Source: CAZPXZ01 sp965219495 (lineage in GTDB: Bacteria; Pseudomonadota; Alphaproteobacteria; Rhodobacterales; CAZPXZ01). Taken from it: a stretch of DNA of 64,000 nt. The position numbers and the translations under genes were made by a program. The DNA is taken from contig OZ244777.1 of NCBI GenBank assembly GCA_965219495.1, forward strand, positions 3,596,001 to 3,660,000, in the 5' to 3' direction. Of this stretch, positions 1 to 9,601 are shown piece by piece (the first letter of the stretch is position 1; every line of letters begins with the position of its first letter). The notes under the pieces are model-generated. The model saw only the letters and a program-made list of their open reading frames with translations, had not been told where the DNA came from and made no database searches.

Positions 1-262
1 GCCGTCAACCGGGTGCCGCCGGGTTTCGTCGGCATGTCTGCCGGACTGGTGCTGTCACGAAAGTTGCCGCGAAACACTTTGTGCCCCTGCGGCAACCCGT
101 CGCCGTCGATCACCGGTTGATTGCAGTCCTGGCAATGGTTGCGGGAGTAGCCGCGAATAGTCTTCGGATCGGTGGGTGCCGCATCCTCGAAACTGGTGTT
201 GCTCAGGTCGATCAGGTAAACGGCGGAACAAAGGCAGAACAAGGTTCGCCGCCGTTCAATCA
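1..262 (-). pseudogene. IS1634-like (IS4 superfamily) transposase fragment, cut by window edge
   Basis: Reading the minus strand from about 262 down to 1 gives a stretch resembling the central catalytic region of IS1634-type transposases: ALIERRRTLF, then YLIDLSNTSFE (family pattern Y-x-x-D-x-T-x-x-Y-F-E), then RGYSRNHCQDC and GHKVFRGN. The frame is closed upstream by a stop near 270 and no start codon is present, so this is a remnant. The aligned D and E fit the family's first catalytic acid region. A C-terminal piece of the same family lies at 28110-28694 on the other strand. The left part lies outside the window. Confidence 0.7.
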
Positions 263-304
263 GCGCCGTGTTGTATCATTCCTCCCTTGTCGCGCAGCCG
301 ACTG

Positions 305-1038
305 AGGCTGCGACGCAGCGCCAAGAGCGACGGTCATTCGAAATGCGCCCCGAGCAGGTTGTCCATCGCCGTGCGCCGCATCCATTCTGGCATGGCGTGC
401 GCGAAGGTTGGCGCAATCACCGGTCAACTGAAGTTGAAAGTGTTGATCTCGACATTCCGTGCGCGAATTGACACCCGGCTTGCACGAGGGACGCCGTTGG
501 CGGAATTCAGGAGGGAGTGTCCGTCGCGAATGCAAATGGCTTCCGGCAAAGTTTCGCCTTCAGGCGCAAGTCCGCGGATCCCGCGATCAGGCGGAACTGT
601 CGCTAGCAGGAGGAGAAACGAACTCCGCCCGGAACTGCGTCTGCGAGTCTGTCTCCCGGAATGTTCAGCAGTTGGGGAAGATACCCGTTGCCCGAAAATT
701 GCAATTGCGGAACAGCACTCTCGATCTACGGGGTTCGCTCGCAATCTGGAATTCCAATGTCATTCAGGAAATCGATTTCCGCGCCTGCATGACCGGAAGA
801 GCCGCAAAATGGAGTTCGATCCTGTCCAACCTCTTCGCAGCCCTCGCGGCCAAGGGGAATCAGCCGAACCCGGCATGCCGATTCCGGCGAAAGATTTCTT
901 TCCGGGTCCGAACTGAGATCGATTTCAAATTTCTCCGAACTCTGGTAGGTTGGCCTCGCTTACAAGCGCCTCGGGGTGCGGAACGACGCCGTACTCGGAA
1001 CGTGCAAGCAACGGCAACAGCAAAATGGGAGTGAACAA
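305..1038. other. intergenic stretch without a recognisable gene
   Basis: Overlapping open frames occur on both strands but none shows a family signature. On the minus strand a short frame closing near 341 ends in MPEWMRRTAMDNLLGAHFE; it reads like a genuine protein C-terminus but is bounded upstream by a stop near 430, so it may be a gene scrap. The last 100 bases are the leader of the transport gene that starts at 1039. Confidence 0.4.
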
Positions 1039-2052
1039 ATGACGAAAATTACCAGAAGAGATGCACTGGTCCAAGGAGCGGCGGTAACGGCCGCTGGTGC
1101 GGGGCTTGGTGCGCTGGGAGGTACCGCCGCAATGGCAGGAGCCCCGACGTACGGTGATAAGACTTTCGTTCGGATCGGGACTGCGGGATCGGGCGGAAAC
1201 ACCTACCGGGTCGGCGCGGGATTGGCGGCATTATTCAATGAAAAACTTACCGACATCAAGCTCCAGGCCTCGGTTCAGGCAACCGGTGGCAGCGTTCACA
1301 ACATGGAGCTTCTGGCCAACGAAGAAGTCGAGATTGCCACGGCGGGCGGTTCAGTTGCGCACCAAGCCTACAATAACGCCGGCCGTTTCGCCGATAGGCC
1401 GAAGGACCGCTACAAGATCGTGCAGTTCGTCAGCAGCATCTATCCCAATCCGGTCTGGTTCCTTGCCATGGAGTGGGCGCCAGAGATCAAGACGCTTCGC
1501 GACCTGAAAGGCAAGCGCGTTTCGATGGGCCTTGTAGGCAGTCAGGGCGAGGCTGTCTGGAATCAGATCATGGACATCATCGGATTGACCTACGACGATG
1601 TCGACGCAGAATTCACGGTTCACCAGGCAGCCATCGATCAGGTCAGAAACCGCCAGATCGATGCGGTCGTAATCCCCGACGCCGCCGGATCCTCGTCGAT
1701 CGTCCAGATGATGGACACCGGCTTTGCGCGGATTCTCGACATGGACGATGACGTCATCATGGGAATGACGGAAGATTCTCTCGATTTCCCGTACATGCAG
1801 CCCGTCGGCGCGGTGCCTGGACTGGATGAGCCCAAAAAGACATGGGCTTCTTCCGTGGTGCTTGTCGCCCGCGAGGACGTCGAGGAAGATCTTGTCTACC
1901 ACATGATCAAGACCGTATTCGAGAACAAGGGATTTCTTGAGAACATCCATCCGATCACCAAGTTCTGGTCGACGGATACGGCCCTTGATGGCCAAACCGG
2001 TGCGCTCCATCCGGGGGCGGCCAAGTACTACAAGGAAATCGGCATCATGTAA
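1039..2052 (+). CDS. TAXI-family TRAP transporter solute-binding protein
   Basis: This is the periplasmic substrate-capture subunit of a TRAP transporter. The 337-residue product begins with a twin-arginine-like leader (TRRDAL at residues 5-10, an alanine/glycine-rich core, likely cleavage after residue 33). The mature part has the TAXI hallmark region (RIGTAGSGGNTYRVG), then GGSVHNMELLANEEVEIA and YPNPVWFLAMEW, as in this family. The start at 1039 is preferred over the in-frame ATG at 976 because it gives the export signal directly, with a purine-rich stretch just upstream. A fused permease follows 96 bases downstream with a strong hairpin between them. The substrate is not predictable from sequence; neighbours suggest an organic or sugar acid. 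Confidence 0.9.
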   Translation: MTKITRRDALVQGAAVTAAGAGLGALGGTAAMAGAPTYGDKTFVRIGTAGSGGNTYRVGAGLAALFNEKLTDIKLQASVQATGGSVHNMELLANEEVEIATAGGSVAHQAYNNAGRFADRPKDRYKIVQFVSSIYPNPVWFLAMEWAPEIKTLRDLKGKRVSMGLVGSQGEAVWNQIMDIIGLTYDDVDAEFTVHQAAIDQVRNRQIDAVVIPDAAGSSSIVQMMDTGFARILDMDDDVIMGMTEDSLDFPYMQPVGAVPGLDEPKKTWASSVVLVAREDVEEDLVYHMIKTVFENKGFLENIHPITKFWSTDTALDGQTGALHPGAAKYYKEIGIM

Positions 2053-2104
2053 CTACGGTCCGTCCGGATCGAATTGCGGTAGCCGAGAATCCGTGAAAAA
2101 CGTT

Positions 2105-2135
2105 CCGGCGCGCGGCCGTCCCGGCCGCGCGCCGG
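2105..2135 (+). promoter_or_regulatory. intercistronic stem-loop between binding protein and permease genes
   Basis: Two 13-base arms (2105-2117 and 2123-2135) are perfect reverse complements around a 5-base loop. The stem is almost entirely G and C. No T-run follows, so it is not a standard intrinsic terminator. In transporter operons such a structure commonly stabilises the upstream message or attenuates readthrough, giving more binding protein than permease; that role is inferred. Confidence 0.7.
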
Positions 2136-2148
2136 ATTGAATTCAAGA

Positions 2149-4131
2149 ATGACCTACAGAATGAGGGCAGTCCGCCCGGTGACCGAAACCAAACCAATCT
2201 CCGCTGACGAGCGCGAGCAAACAATCGATTTTGACAAACTCGGCGAATCCCAGGCGCCCGAGCGACTCACGAAGTTGATCGAAGGCCCCTGGGGTAAGCT
2301 GACACTGGTCGTCTGCACCGTCTCATCCCTTTTCCACGTATACACTGGCGGGTACAAGCTGCTTCCCGCAATGCAGCAGCGGCCGATTCATGTGGCTTTC
2401 ATGCTGTTCCTTGCATTCATGCTGTATCCGGCAACCAAGTCCGGGCGCGACAAACCGATCAACTGGCTTGACTTTCTGATTGGCTGCGCCGCCGCTGCGC
2501 CAGCGCTCTATCTCGCATACTACTACGTGCCAATCGCCCGGCGAGGAGGCACGTTTGAAACGTATGAAGTATGGCTGGCGGTAATTTTCTGCATCTTCAT
2601 CTTCGAGGGATGCCGACGGACGATCGGTCTTCTTCTGGCCGTTCTCGCCGGAATCTTCGTGGTCTACACGTTTGTGGGACCATGGCTTCCAGGACTCCTC
2701 CAGCACGGCGGCTTCAGCTTTGGCCGCGTCGCTCAGCAAATGTACATGAGCGTCGAGGGCGTGTTCGGCGTAGCGATCGGCGTGTCGGCAACCTACGTCT
2801 ATCTTTTCATTCTTTTCGGCGCATTCCTCAACAAGTCGGGTACGACGAAATTGTTCGCCAACCTCGCGCTTGCCGTTGCCGGCCACACGCCGGGCGGGCC
2901 TGCGAAGGTCGGCGTGATTGCCAGCGGACTGATGGGGACTGTGCAGGGATCGTCGGCGGCGAATGTTGCAGCCACGGGCATGTTCACGATCCCGTTGATG
3001 AAATCCATCGGACTACGGCCGCATTTCGCCGCCGCCGTCGAAGCCGTCGCCTCTACGGGAGGGATGTTTCTGCCTCCGGTGATGGGATCATCGGCATTCA
3101 TCATGGCCGAATACTTGAACGTATCCTACGGCTATGTGGCGGTCGGAGCGGTCTTTCCCGCACTGCTCTACTACGCCGCCGTATTCCTCCAGGTTCACAT
3201 GCGGGCCAAGAAAGAGGGGCTGACCGGCATCTCACGCAATCGGCTTCCCGCCTTGAAGTGGGTAATCATTCATTACGGCCACATGCTACTTCCCATCGTC
3301 ATCCTCATCACGATGATGTCCATGAAGTTCACGGTTCTTTTCTCGGCATTTTTCTCCATCATTTCCGTTGTGGTGATCAGCTGGCTTCGCCGCGAGACGA
3401 GAATGGGGTACCGGGAAGTCCTTGGTGCGCTTCAACTCGGCGCCATCAATACGATCAGCACGGCAATGGCATGTGCGGTGGTTGGTTTCATTGTAGGGGG
3501 TGTGGCGCTTACGGGACTTGGGCTGATCTTCACGCAGTGGATTGTGAACCTGGCGGGGGGATGGGTGTTTCCGACGCTGCTGTTCGCGGCCGGCGCATCA
3601 TTGTTCCTGAGTATGGGACTGCCGACCACTTCCGTCTACATCATCAGTGCGACGCTCGTGGCGCCGGCGCTTGTCCAGATCGGGATTACTCCGCTAACCG
3701 CACACCTGTTCGCCTATTATTGGGGAGGCGTTTCCGCGATTACCCCGCCCGTCGCCCTGGCGGCATATGTCGCCGCAGGAATCGCGGGCGCCCGCATCAT
3801 GCAAACCGGCTTCACTGCCATGCGCCTTGGAATCGCCGCCTATCTTGTGCCCTTCTACTATGTCTACTGGCCCGCGATCGTCCATTGGAATGAGTACCCG
3901 TTGTTTGACGTGGTGTTTGCGATTCTGGGAGGCGTCGCTGCGATCTTCGCCATGTCGGTCTTGACCGAGCAATTCCTTACGCGGAGAATTCCGATCTACA
4001 AGGTTGCGTTGGCGGCGGTTGCAGTCGTGTTCAGCATACATCCGGAGTACTGGACTTCGTTGGTCGCGATGGGAATATCGGCCTACGTGCTGGCGAGTGA
4101 AGTCTATTTTCGGCGCAAAATTTCCGTTTAG
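2149..4131 (+). CDS. TRAP transporter fused permease (DctQM type, TAXI-associated)
   Basis: This inner-membrane protein of about 660 residues fuses the small (DctQ-like) and large (DctM-like) TRAP permease subunits, the usual arrangement with TAXI binding proteins. Many hydrophobic segments run along its length, and GLMGTVQGSSAANVAATG, TGGMFLPPVMG and SMGLPTTSVYI match conserved loops of the large subunit. It would import the substrate using an ion gradient. The start is uncertain: ATG 2149 was chosen, but TTG 2137 and ATG 2161 are in frame and no convincing ribosome site separates them. It sits directly after the binding protein gene and 66 bases before the TPR gene, consistent with one operon. 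Confidence 0.92.
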   Translation: MTYRMRAVRPVTETKPISADEREQTIDFDKLGESQAPERLTKLIEGPWGKLTLVVCTVSSLFHVYTGGYKLLPAMQQRPIHVAFMLFLAFMLYPATKSGRDKPINWLDFLIGCAAAAPALYLAYYYVPIARRGGTFETYEVWLAVIFCIFIFEGCRRTIGLLLAVLAGIFVVYTFVGPWLPGLLQHGGFSFGRVAQQMYMSVEGVFGVAIGVSATYVYLFILFGAFLNKSGTTKLFANLALAVAGHTPGGPAKVGVIASGLMGTVQGSSAANVAATGMFTIPLMKSIGLRPHFAAAVEAVASTGGMFLPPVMGSSAFIMAEYLNVSYGYVAVGAVFPALLYYAAVFLQVHMRAKKEGLTGISRNRLPALKWVIIHYGHMLLPIVILITMMSMKFTVLFSAFFSIISVVVISWLRRETRMGYREVLGALQLGAINTISTAMACAVVGFIVGGVALTGLGLIFTQWIVNLAGGWVFPTLLFAAGASLFLSMGLPTTSVYIISATLVAPALVQIGITPLTAHLFAYYWGGVSAITPPVALAAYVAAGIAGARIMQTGFTAMRLGIAAYLVPFYYVYWPAIVHWNEYPLFDVVFAILGGVAAIFAMSVLTEQFLTRRIPIYKVALAAVAVVFSIHPEYWTSLVAMGISAYVLASEVYFRRKISV

Positions 4132-4197
4132 GATCGCCAGCGGCCGCGCACGAATTCAAAAATTTTTCCGGAGCCTGCGAAAAGAGGCGAAGAAGCG

Positions 4198-5700
4198 ATG
4201 CCCAATGTCCAAGAAATGCTGGCCAAGGCCATGCAATTCCATCAATCCGGAAATCTGGACGCCGCAAGAGACGAATACGCCCGGATCCTGGAGGCTGAAC
4301 CCGAGAATGCCGACGCAGCCCACCTGCTGGGAATATTATTGCTTGGCGAGGGGAATGCGGAAGAAGCCTTGCGCCACCTCGGTACAGCGGTCAACGCAGC
4401 GCCGGGAATCGCCGAATTCCGGAGCACCCGCGCTGTTGCCCTGATCAGACTTGGACGCATGGAGGAGGCGGTTTCGGAATATTCGCGCGCGGTAGAGATC
4501 AATCCTGATGATCCCGGATTGTTCTACAATCTGGGCCTGGCTTTCTCCCAAATGGGGGAATTCCCGCGGGCTCGGAGCGCTTTCGAAAAGGCGGTATCCC
4601 TCAAGCCGGATCTTGCCGAGGCCCATGGAAATCTCGGCCTGGTGCTGCAGGAGCTCGGAAATCCCGCGGATGCGATCGCGGCCCATGAGAATGCGCTGAA
4701 GTGCGATCCTGATTCTCCGGGCTTGCTGAACAATTGGGGACTGGCTCTTCAGGAGGCCGACCGGACAAGTGAAGCGCTGTCAGCATTTGAACGCGCGATT
4801 GAACTTGAACCTGAAAACTCCCAGGCTCAATGCAATCGGGGCAACATCCTCTGCGAGATGGAGGACTGGGACGCCGCCGCGTCGGCCTATTCGGCAGCCC
4901 TTGCGCAAATCCCGGATTTCGCGGAGGCTCAATTCGGCCTTGGCTACATCGCATTCAAGACAGGAGACGAAGTGAATGCCGCCATTCAACTTGCGGAAAG
5001 CCTCAGGAATCGCCCAGGCGACCTGCGGGCGCTCGCCTATTATTCGCTCGTTGAAAGTCACGCCCGGTCAGAAGCGAAAGGCGAACCTCTTGTTGACCTA
5101 TCTACATATCCGACGCGGACCGATCTTGGAATCCCGGAACCAGATCTGGAGGAACTCCGCTCATTCGTGAAAGACCATCCGTCCCTCCGCTGGGAACCGC
5201 ACGGCAAATCCACGAGGGACGGAAGTCAGACAGCCCGAATTGCCGAATCCGGTTCGGGACCAATGGACAAGCTGGTCGCGCGCATTCGGAAATGGCTCGA
5301 CGAACATTTCCGTGCAATCGACCCCGAACCCGGACATCCGCACCGTTTCAGGGTTCCCGGGCAATACGGGCTCGCGATCTGGGCGACGGTTCTTGTCCGC
5401 CAGGGGCGACAGCTCGCGCATATTCATCCCAACGGCTGGTTGAGCGGAGTCGTGTACTTGACCGGCCCCAATGTTGAAAATGCGCAGGATCGCCCGCGGG
5501 CCGGTTGGTTCGAAGTTGGTCGATTCGATCCGGGGTCGGAACCGAAGGAGGCGGGGGATTCCGTTTTTGTCGCGCCAAAGCCCGGCCTTATGGTGACGTT
5601 TCCTTCATATTACTTTCACCGCACCGTTCCGTTTGAGGGCCAACACGAACGAATCAGCATTGCGTTCGATGTCGAGCCGTTGACCTATCGGTACGGGTGA
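4198..5700 (+). CDS. TPR-repeat protein with C-terminal 2OG-Fe(II)-oxygenase-like domain
   Basis: The 500-residue product has two parts. Residues 1 to about 290 are tandem 34-residue TPR units (repeated patterns of the type AEAHGNLGLVLQELG, with P at each unit end). The C-terminal 180 residues resemble the putative 2-oxoglutarate/iron oxygenase family (2OG-FeII_Oxy_5 type): H408 and H410 in HIHPNGWLSGVVYL, H474 in FHRTVPF and R485 in RISIAFD fit metal and co-substrate ligands. The ATG at 4198 follows a GAGG-containing stretch. The gene ends in TGA. The position right behind a TRAP permease is unusual; its substrate, perhaps a protein or peptide, is unknown. Confidence 0.8.
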   Translation: MPNVQEMLAKAMQFHQSGNLDAARDEYARILEAEPENADAAHLLGILLLGEGNAEEALRHLGTAVNAAPGIAEFRSTRAVALIRLGRMEEAVSEYSRAVEINPDDPGLFYNLGLAFSQMGEFPRARSAFEKAVSLKPDLAEAHGNLGLVLQELGNPADAIAAHENALKCDPDSPGLLNNWGLALQEADRTSEALSAFERAIELEPENSQAQCNRGNILCEMEDWDAAASAYSAALAQIPDFAEAQFGLGYIAFKTGDEVNAAIQLAESLRNRPGDLRALAYYSLVESHARSEAKGEPLVDLSTYPTRTDLGIPEPDLEELRSFVKDHPSLRWEPHGKSTRDGSQTARIAESGSGPMDKLVARIRKWLDEHFRAIDPEPGHPHRFRVPGQYGLAIWATVLVRQGRQLAHIHPNGWLSGVVYLTGPNVENAQDRPRAGWFEVGRFDPGSEPKEAGDSVFVAPKPGLMVTFPSYYFHRTVPFEGQHERISIAFDVEPLTYRYG

Positions 5701-6043
5701 ATTCCGTTGTTGCGATACAGGCGCCACCCGACCGAAATCCTGCCCACCTGCGACGGAAGCATTCGGTTCGGCGGTTGGGGGAGGGATTTGCGCCGTCCTG
5801 GCCGATCTCGAATTGCGGTTTCCTGGTATCAAGTTCGACGGAATCCCGGCCAGTTCGTTCTCGATCGTTAAATTTGTCGCAGGCGGTGGAAGGAAGGGTG
5901 GGAACAGTCGGAGCTGCAGCTATTCGCCATACGGCCGATGCTGCCAGAGTTCGGCGAGTGACCCGGGTATTGCAGTGGACAAATGGTCCGCAACTGGAAG
6001 TTCTCGAATGGGAACGGCCAAGAATCAACAAGGGAAGGAAAAG
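5701..6043. other. 343-base leader region, no gene recognised
   Basis: The frame of the downstream dehydrogenase is open back to 5813, but the extra residues show no family similarity and family members start near the glycine-rich motif. Nothing else convincing was seen; a promoter for the next gene would be expected here. Confidence 0.4.
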
Positions 6044-6955
6044 ATGACTGAAAAACCAACGATCGGATACGTAGGTGTCGGACTTATGGGACACGGGGCC
6101 GCAAAGAACATTCTCGAGAGGGGCGGTTACAAATTGACGATTATCGGAAATCGAAATCGCAAGCCGGTGGAGGACCTGGTATCTCGTGGCGCCCGTGAGG
6201 CAATCTCGGTTGCGGAAATGGCCGGAAGCGTGGACATCCTGTTCTTGTGCCTGCCAAGTTCCGAACAGGTCAAAGCCGTCGTCTACGGGGATGCAGGAAT
6301 TGTCGCGGGATGCCGCGAGGGTCTTATCGTTGTCGATTCGACGACGGCGGATCCGAACGTCACGCGAGCAGTCGCCAGGGATCTTGCCGAAAGCGGCGTT
6401 CGGATGGCCGATGCTCCCTTGGGAAGAACGCCCAAGGAAGCCGAGGAAGGAAAGCTCTCCACCTACGTTGGAGGCGACGCGGAAACGATCGCCGCCATAA
6501 GGCCGGTTCTCGAAACGTATGCCGATACGATCGTGGAGACCGGCGCGGTCGGAACCGGGACGACCTGCAAGCTCGTCAACAATTTCATTTCCATTGGCAC
6601 GTGCGCGATCATCGCCGAAGCGGTCGCCACCGCCGCGAAACTGGATCTGGACCTCGAGAAACTCTACGAGGTGGTTTCCGCCGGAGGAGCGAACAGCGCG
6701 ATGTTCCAGATGATGATGCCGTGGGTGTTGGAGGGTGACGACAGCCATCTCAAGGGACCGATCCGAATTGCTGCGAAAGACATCCGGACCTATTCGGCAT
6801 TGGCCCAGCAGGCGCCGATGGCCGCATTTCTTGCGCAGGCCGCCAACCAGGTTTGGCAACTGGCGCTTCATCAAGGCCACGCGGAACGGTTCATGCCCGT
6901 GCTTCCGGGAATCCTGGCGCAGCTGAATGGCGGAAAGCTGCGCGACTTCGAGTAG
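6044..6955 (+). CDS. NAD(P)-dependent oxidoreductase, 3-hydroxyisobutyrate dehydrogenase family
   Basis: The 303-residue product is a beta-hydroxyacid dehydrogenase. Its N-terminal Rossmann motif is GYVGVGLMGHGAAKNI (GxGxMG pattern), followed by the family pattern DAPLGRTPKEAEEGKLSTYVGG (substrate-binding DAPLGR region) and the catalytic-lysine segment with GTTCKLVNN, where the lysine is expected to act as the proton relay. The ATG at 6044 is preferred because a purine-rich ribosome site (AGGGAAGGAAAAG) lies directly upstream and the family begins here; the frame is open further back to 5813. The cluster context suggests oxidation of a hydroxy-acid intermediate, in line with the downstream kinase and PdxA2-like enzyme. 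Confidence 0.9.
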   Translation: MTEKPTIGYVGVGLMGHGAAKNILERGGYKLTIIGNRNRKPVEDLVSRGAREAISVAEMAGSVDILFLCLPSSEQVKAVVYGDAGIVAGCREGLIVVDSTTADPNVTRAVARDLAESGVRMADAPLGRTPKEAEEGKLSTYVGGDAETIAAIRPVLETYADTIVETGAVGTGTTCKLVNNFISIGTCAIIAEAVATAAKLDLDLEKLYEVVSAGGANSAMFQMMMPWVLEGDDSHLKGPIRIAAKDIRTYSALAQQAPMAAFLAQAANQVWQLALHQGHAERFMPVLPGILAQLNGGKLRDFE

Positions 6956-7461
6956 CCCAACTCGATCGGAGGATCCCATGCCGATAGAGCAATCGCGGCG
7001 CCCCGTTTCGACGGGAACGACCTGTGGTCCGGAAAATGCGTTCAAGTCGAAGCTGCCGACAAGGTCGTTGCAATTTGTGCGAGAGGATCTCCTGACAACC
7101 TTTCCCGGACGGCGGCAGACAGGAACAGGATATTTTCCGGTCGATACAGGCGAAATACCGTTGGCATGACTCTCACTTCCGCCATGGCAGATCGCGTTGA
7201 TGGATCGTTCAGGCCAGAGTGGGTTCGCGAGACTGGCGACTGACCGCCAAAGGCGCCCAATCCGGTTGCATTCCACCGCTGGAAGCGCGGGTTCTCTGGC
7301 AGGAATTCCCGGGAGTTGCCCTTGCGGCGGTCGAAGGCATGCACACCGCATTGGTGTTTCGCGTGAGCGTAGGTAAGTATTTCGAATGTTTCAATTCTCT
7401 TCCATGCCGCTTCGATCTGTGCGACGATTGAAGAGAATTCGGGAGAGAATGCGGATGCCAG
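6956..7461. other. 506-base gap inside the catabolic cluster, no gene recognised
   Basis: Small frames exist on both strands, including one of about 60 codons beginning near 6978, but none has recognisable motifs. The minus-strand frames covering this stretch run through neighbouring real genes and look like composition artefacts. Confidence 0.35.
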
Positions 7462-8550
7462 ATGGTGGAGCTTGGAATCCTGGCCGATGACTTGACGGGG
7501 GCGCTTGACGCTGCTGCACCGTTCGCATCGCCGGACGCTTCCGTGAAGGTTGTCTGGACAGGGGAAGATCTCGGCAAGCGCTTTTCGATCTGCACATCCA
7601 CCCGCGACGGAAGACCTGGACGCGCTGCCTACCTTGTCGGCCAAAATCTCCGCCGCGTAGCTGGCGCGAAGATCGCCTTCAAGAAAATTGACTCGCTTCT
7701 GCGGGGCAACACCACGGTCGAATTGGCGGCCTGCGCTCGCTCCGGCCTGTTCCGCTCGATCATGATTTCTCCGGCGTTCCCTTCCCAGGGGCGCATCGTG
7801 AAAGAGGGACGGCTCCTGGCCAATGGCCATCTTGAATCAAGTCCCGTGCCGCTTGGAGCGCGGCTCGCGAACGCAGGCATAAGAACATATTCGGTGAATC
7901 CGTTTGATGACTGGCCGGACGATGAGGTCCTGCTATGCGACGCGGTGACAGACAGCGACCTCGACGCGATTGCTGAACGCGGGAGGAAGCTGGTGGCGCC
8001 TGTGCTTTGGTGCGGTTCCGCCGGATTGGCCCGTGCGCTTGCGCCGCGGCGGAATGGAGCGAAGAAGAGAAGGAGTCCCCGGCTCATCGTGATCGGAAGC
8101 AGGCATGCGGTGAGCCGGGAACATTTCGACCAACTGGCTGCTTCGCCCAACGTTGACTGTATTCGAATACAGGATCCGAGTGATCCGTTGGGTCGAGGCG
8201 TATCGCCGGAATTCGCGGGCAAACGCACCGGCGTTCTGGGATTCCTGTTGCCGGAATTGCCGTCGGCAAGAGTATCCGGCGTATACCGGGACGTGTTCGC
8301 GAGGCTTGCAAAGAGCATCCGGAGGCCTGGCTGCGTGATGGTGTGTGGCGGCGACACCGCCCGATGGATGATGAAGGCTCTGGGGACAAGGACCCTTTCG
8401 GTGATCGGAGATTGGTCCGAGGGAATCCCTCTTTCCCGTATCGAAGGCGGGCGATGGGACGGCACCCTCCTCTATTCGAAGTCAGGCGCCTTTCATGATT
8501 GTCGGATGTTTGAACACCTGCTTGCCGGGAGCGAATGCCGTGAAGAATAG
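7462..8550 (+). CDS. four-carbon acid sugar kinase family protein (DUF1537, OtnK/DtnK-like)
   Basis: The 362-residue product matches the DUF1537 kinase family: N-terminal GILADDLTGALDAAAPFA, FKKIDSLLRGNT, the PAFPSQGR segment, WCGSAGLARAL, and the C-terminal nucleotide region with VCGGDTARWMMKALG and SGAFHD. Characterised relatives phosphorylate threonate, erythronate or related sugar acids. The family partner, a PdxA2-type dehydrogenase, follows with an 11-base overlap, which is the classic pairing for threonate or erythronate degradation. At 362 residues it is shorter than many members (about 420). The ATG at 7462 was taken because the conserved ADDLTG motif lies close to the N-terminus. 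Confidence 0.88.
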   Translation: MVELGILADDLTGALDAAAPFASPDASVKVVWTGEDLGKRFSICTSTRDGRPGRAAYLVGQNLRRVAGAKIAFKKIDSLLRGNTTVELAACARSGLFRSIMISPAFPSQGRIVKEGRLLANGHLESSPVPLGARLANAGIRTYSVNPFDDWPDDEVLLCDAVTDSDLDAIAERGRKLVAPVLWCGSAGLARALAPRRNGAKKRRSPRLIVIGSRHAVSREHFDQLAASPNVDCIRIQDPSDPLGRGVSPEFAGKRTGVLGFLLPELPSARVSGVYRDVFARLAKSIRRPGCVMVCGGDTARWMMKALGTRTLSVIGDWSEGIPLSRIEGGRWDGTLLYSKSGAFHDCRMFEHLLAGSECREE

Positions 8551-9601
8551 GCCGATCGGGGTTTCTGCGGGCGACCCGGCCGGGATCGGCGCGGAAATCA
8601 CGCTCAAGGCCCTTAAGGCGATATCGGAACGGCCGGACGGGTTTCGGAATGGCATCGTAGTCTATGGATCAGGACAGGTATTGCGCGACGCGGCCGAACG
8701 CGACCGACTTGGAGCCCGGATTGTCGAGCGGGATACGCCTTCGAATTGGCCACGGGTTTCGGTGATTTCCGCAGCCGAGCCACGCACCGCCATTGCAATG
8801 GGCAAGGTGGCGGCGGAGGCCGGCAGGATTGCTTACGCTTCTGTTGTCCGTGCGGCGGAACACGCGAAGAAGAACCGCATTCGGGCCATTGTCACGGCGC
8901 CGATTTCGAAAGAGGCAGTGAATCTCGCAGGGCACAGCATTGCGGGACACACGGAATTGCTGGCGGATTTCTCCGGCACGGACAAAGTCTGCATGATGCT
9001 TGCGCACGAGAATCTCCGGGTTACGCATCTCTCAACACACACCGCGCTCGCAAACGTGCCCGCACTCTTGACGAAGGAACGGCTTGCATGCGTGATCGAC
9101 CTGACGCTCGAAGCCCTGCATCAACTCGGGATAGGGTCGCCAAGAATCGCAGTTGCCGCACTAAACCCTCATGCGGGCGAAGGTGGGCTGTTTGGTTCGG
9201 AGGATCTCGAAGTAACGGCGCCATTGATTGAACGGTACCAGAGCCGCGGCGTCGATGTAGATGGACCGATTCCGGGAGATACCGTATTCCTGCGCGCTGT
9301 TGCCGGTGAATTTGACGCGGTCGTGGCGATGTTCCATGACCAGGGTCACATCCCGGTGAAATTCCTGGGATTCCGGGTTGATCCGGAAAGCGGCCGGTGG
9401 GTGGGATTGAGCGGCGTCAATGTCACGCTCGGGCTTCCCTTTGTGCGAACTTCCGTGGATCATGGCACTGCGTTCGATATCGCCGGGACCGGGGTTGCTT
9501 CCGCACAAAGCATGATCGACGCAATCGACTTTGCGGCAATGCTCAGTTCCCGGAACCGGGCGCCCCGCAAGAACCAACCGAAGGAAGAGTCAACTGAATA
9601 G
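8540..9601 (+). CDS. pdxA2: PdxA-family 4-phosphate dehydrogenase (PdxA2-like, sugar-acid catabolism)
   Basis: The product belongs to the 4-hydroxythreonine-4-phosphate dehydrogenase family: GVSAGDPAGIGAEI at the N-terminus, metal-binding AGHTELLAD, LNPHAGEGGLFG, GPIPGDTVFLRAV and the MFHDQGHIPVKF region with its histidine ligand. Next to a DUF1537 kinase it is more likely the catabolic PdxA2 type, oxidising and decarboxylating a phosphorylated four-carbon acid to dihydroxyacetone phosphate, than a vitamin B6 enzyme. The GTG at 8540 is chosen (353 residues) because GGGAG lies about eight bases upstream and homology starts there. It overlaps the kinase end, suggesting translational coupling. 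Confidence 0.88.
   Translation: MKNRPIGVSAGDPAGIGAEITLKALKAISERPDGFRNGIVVYGSGQVLRDAAERDRLGARIVERDTPSNWPRVSVISAAEPRTAIAMGKVAAEAGRIAYASVVRAAEHAKKNRIRAIVTAPISKEAVNLAGHSIAGHTELLADFSGTDKVCMMLAHENLRVTHLSTHTALANVPALLTKERLACVIDLTLEALHQLGIGSPRIAVAALNPHAGEGGLFGSEDLEVTAPLIERYQSRGVDVDGPIPGDTVFLRAVAGEFDAVVAMFHDQGHIPVKFLGFRVDPESGRWVGLSGVNVTLGLPFVRTSVDHGTAFDIAGTGVASAQSMIDAIDFAAMLSSRNRAPRKNQPKEESTE

Noticed and set aside
5654..7351. 565-codon minus-strand open frame
   Set aside because: It covers two real plus-strand genes, has no family motif and low-complexity Arg/Gly-rich composition typical of antisense frames in GC-rich DNA.
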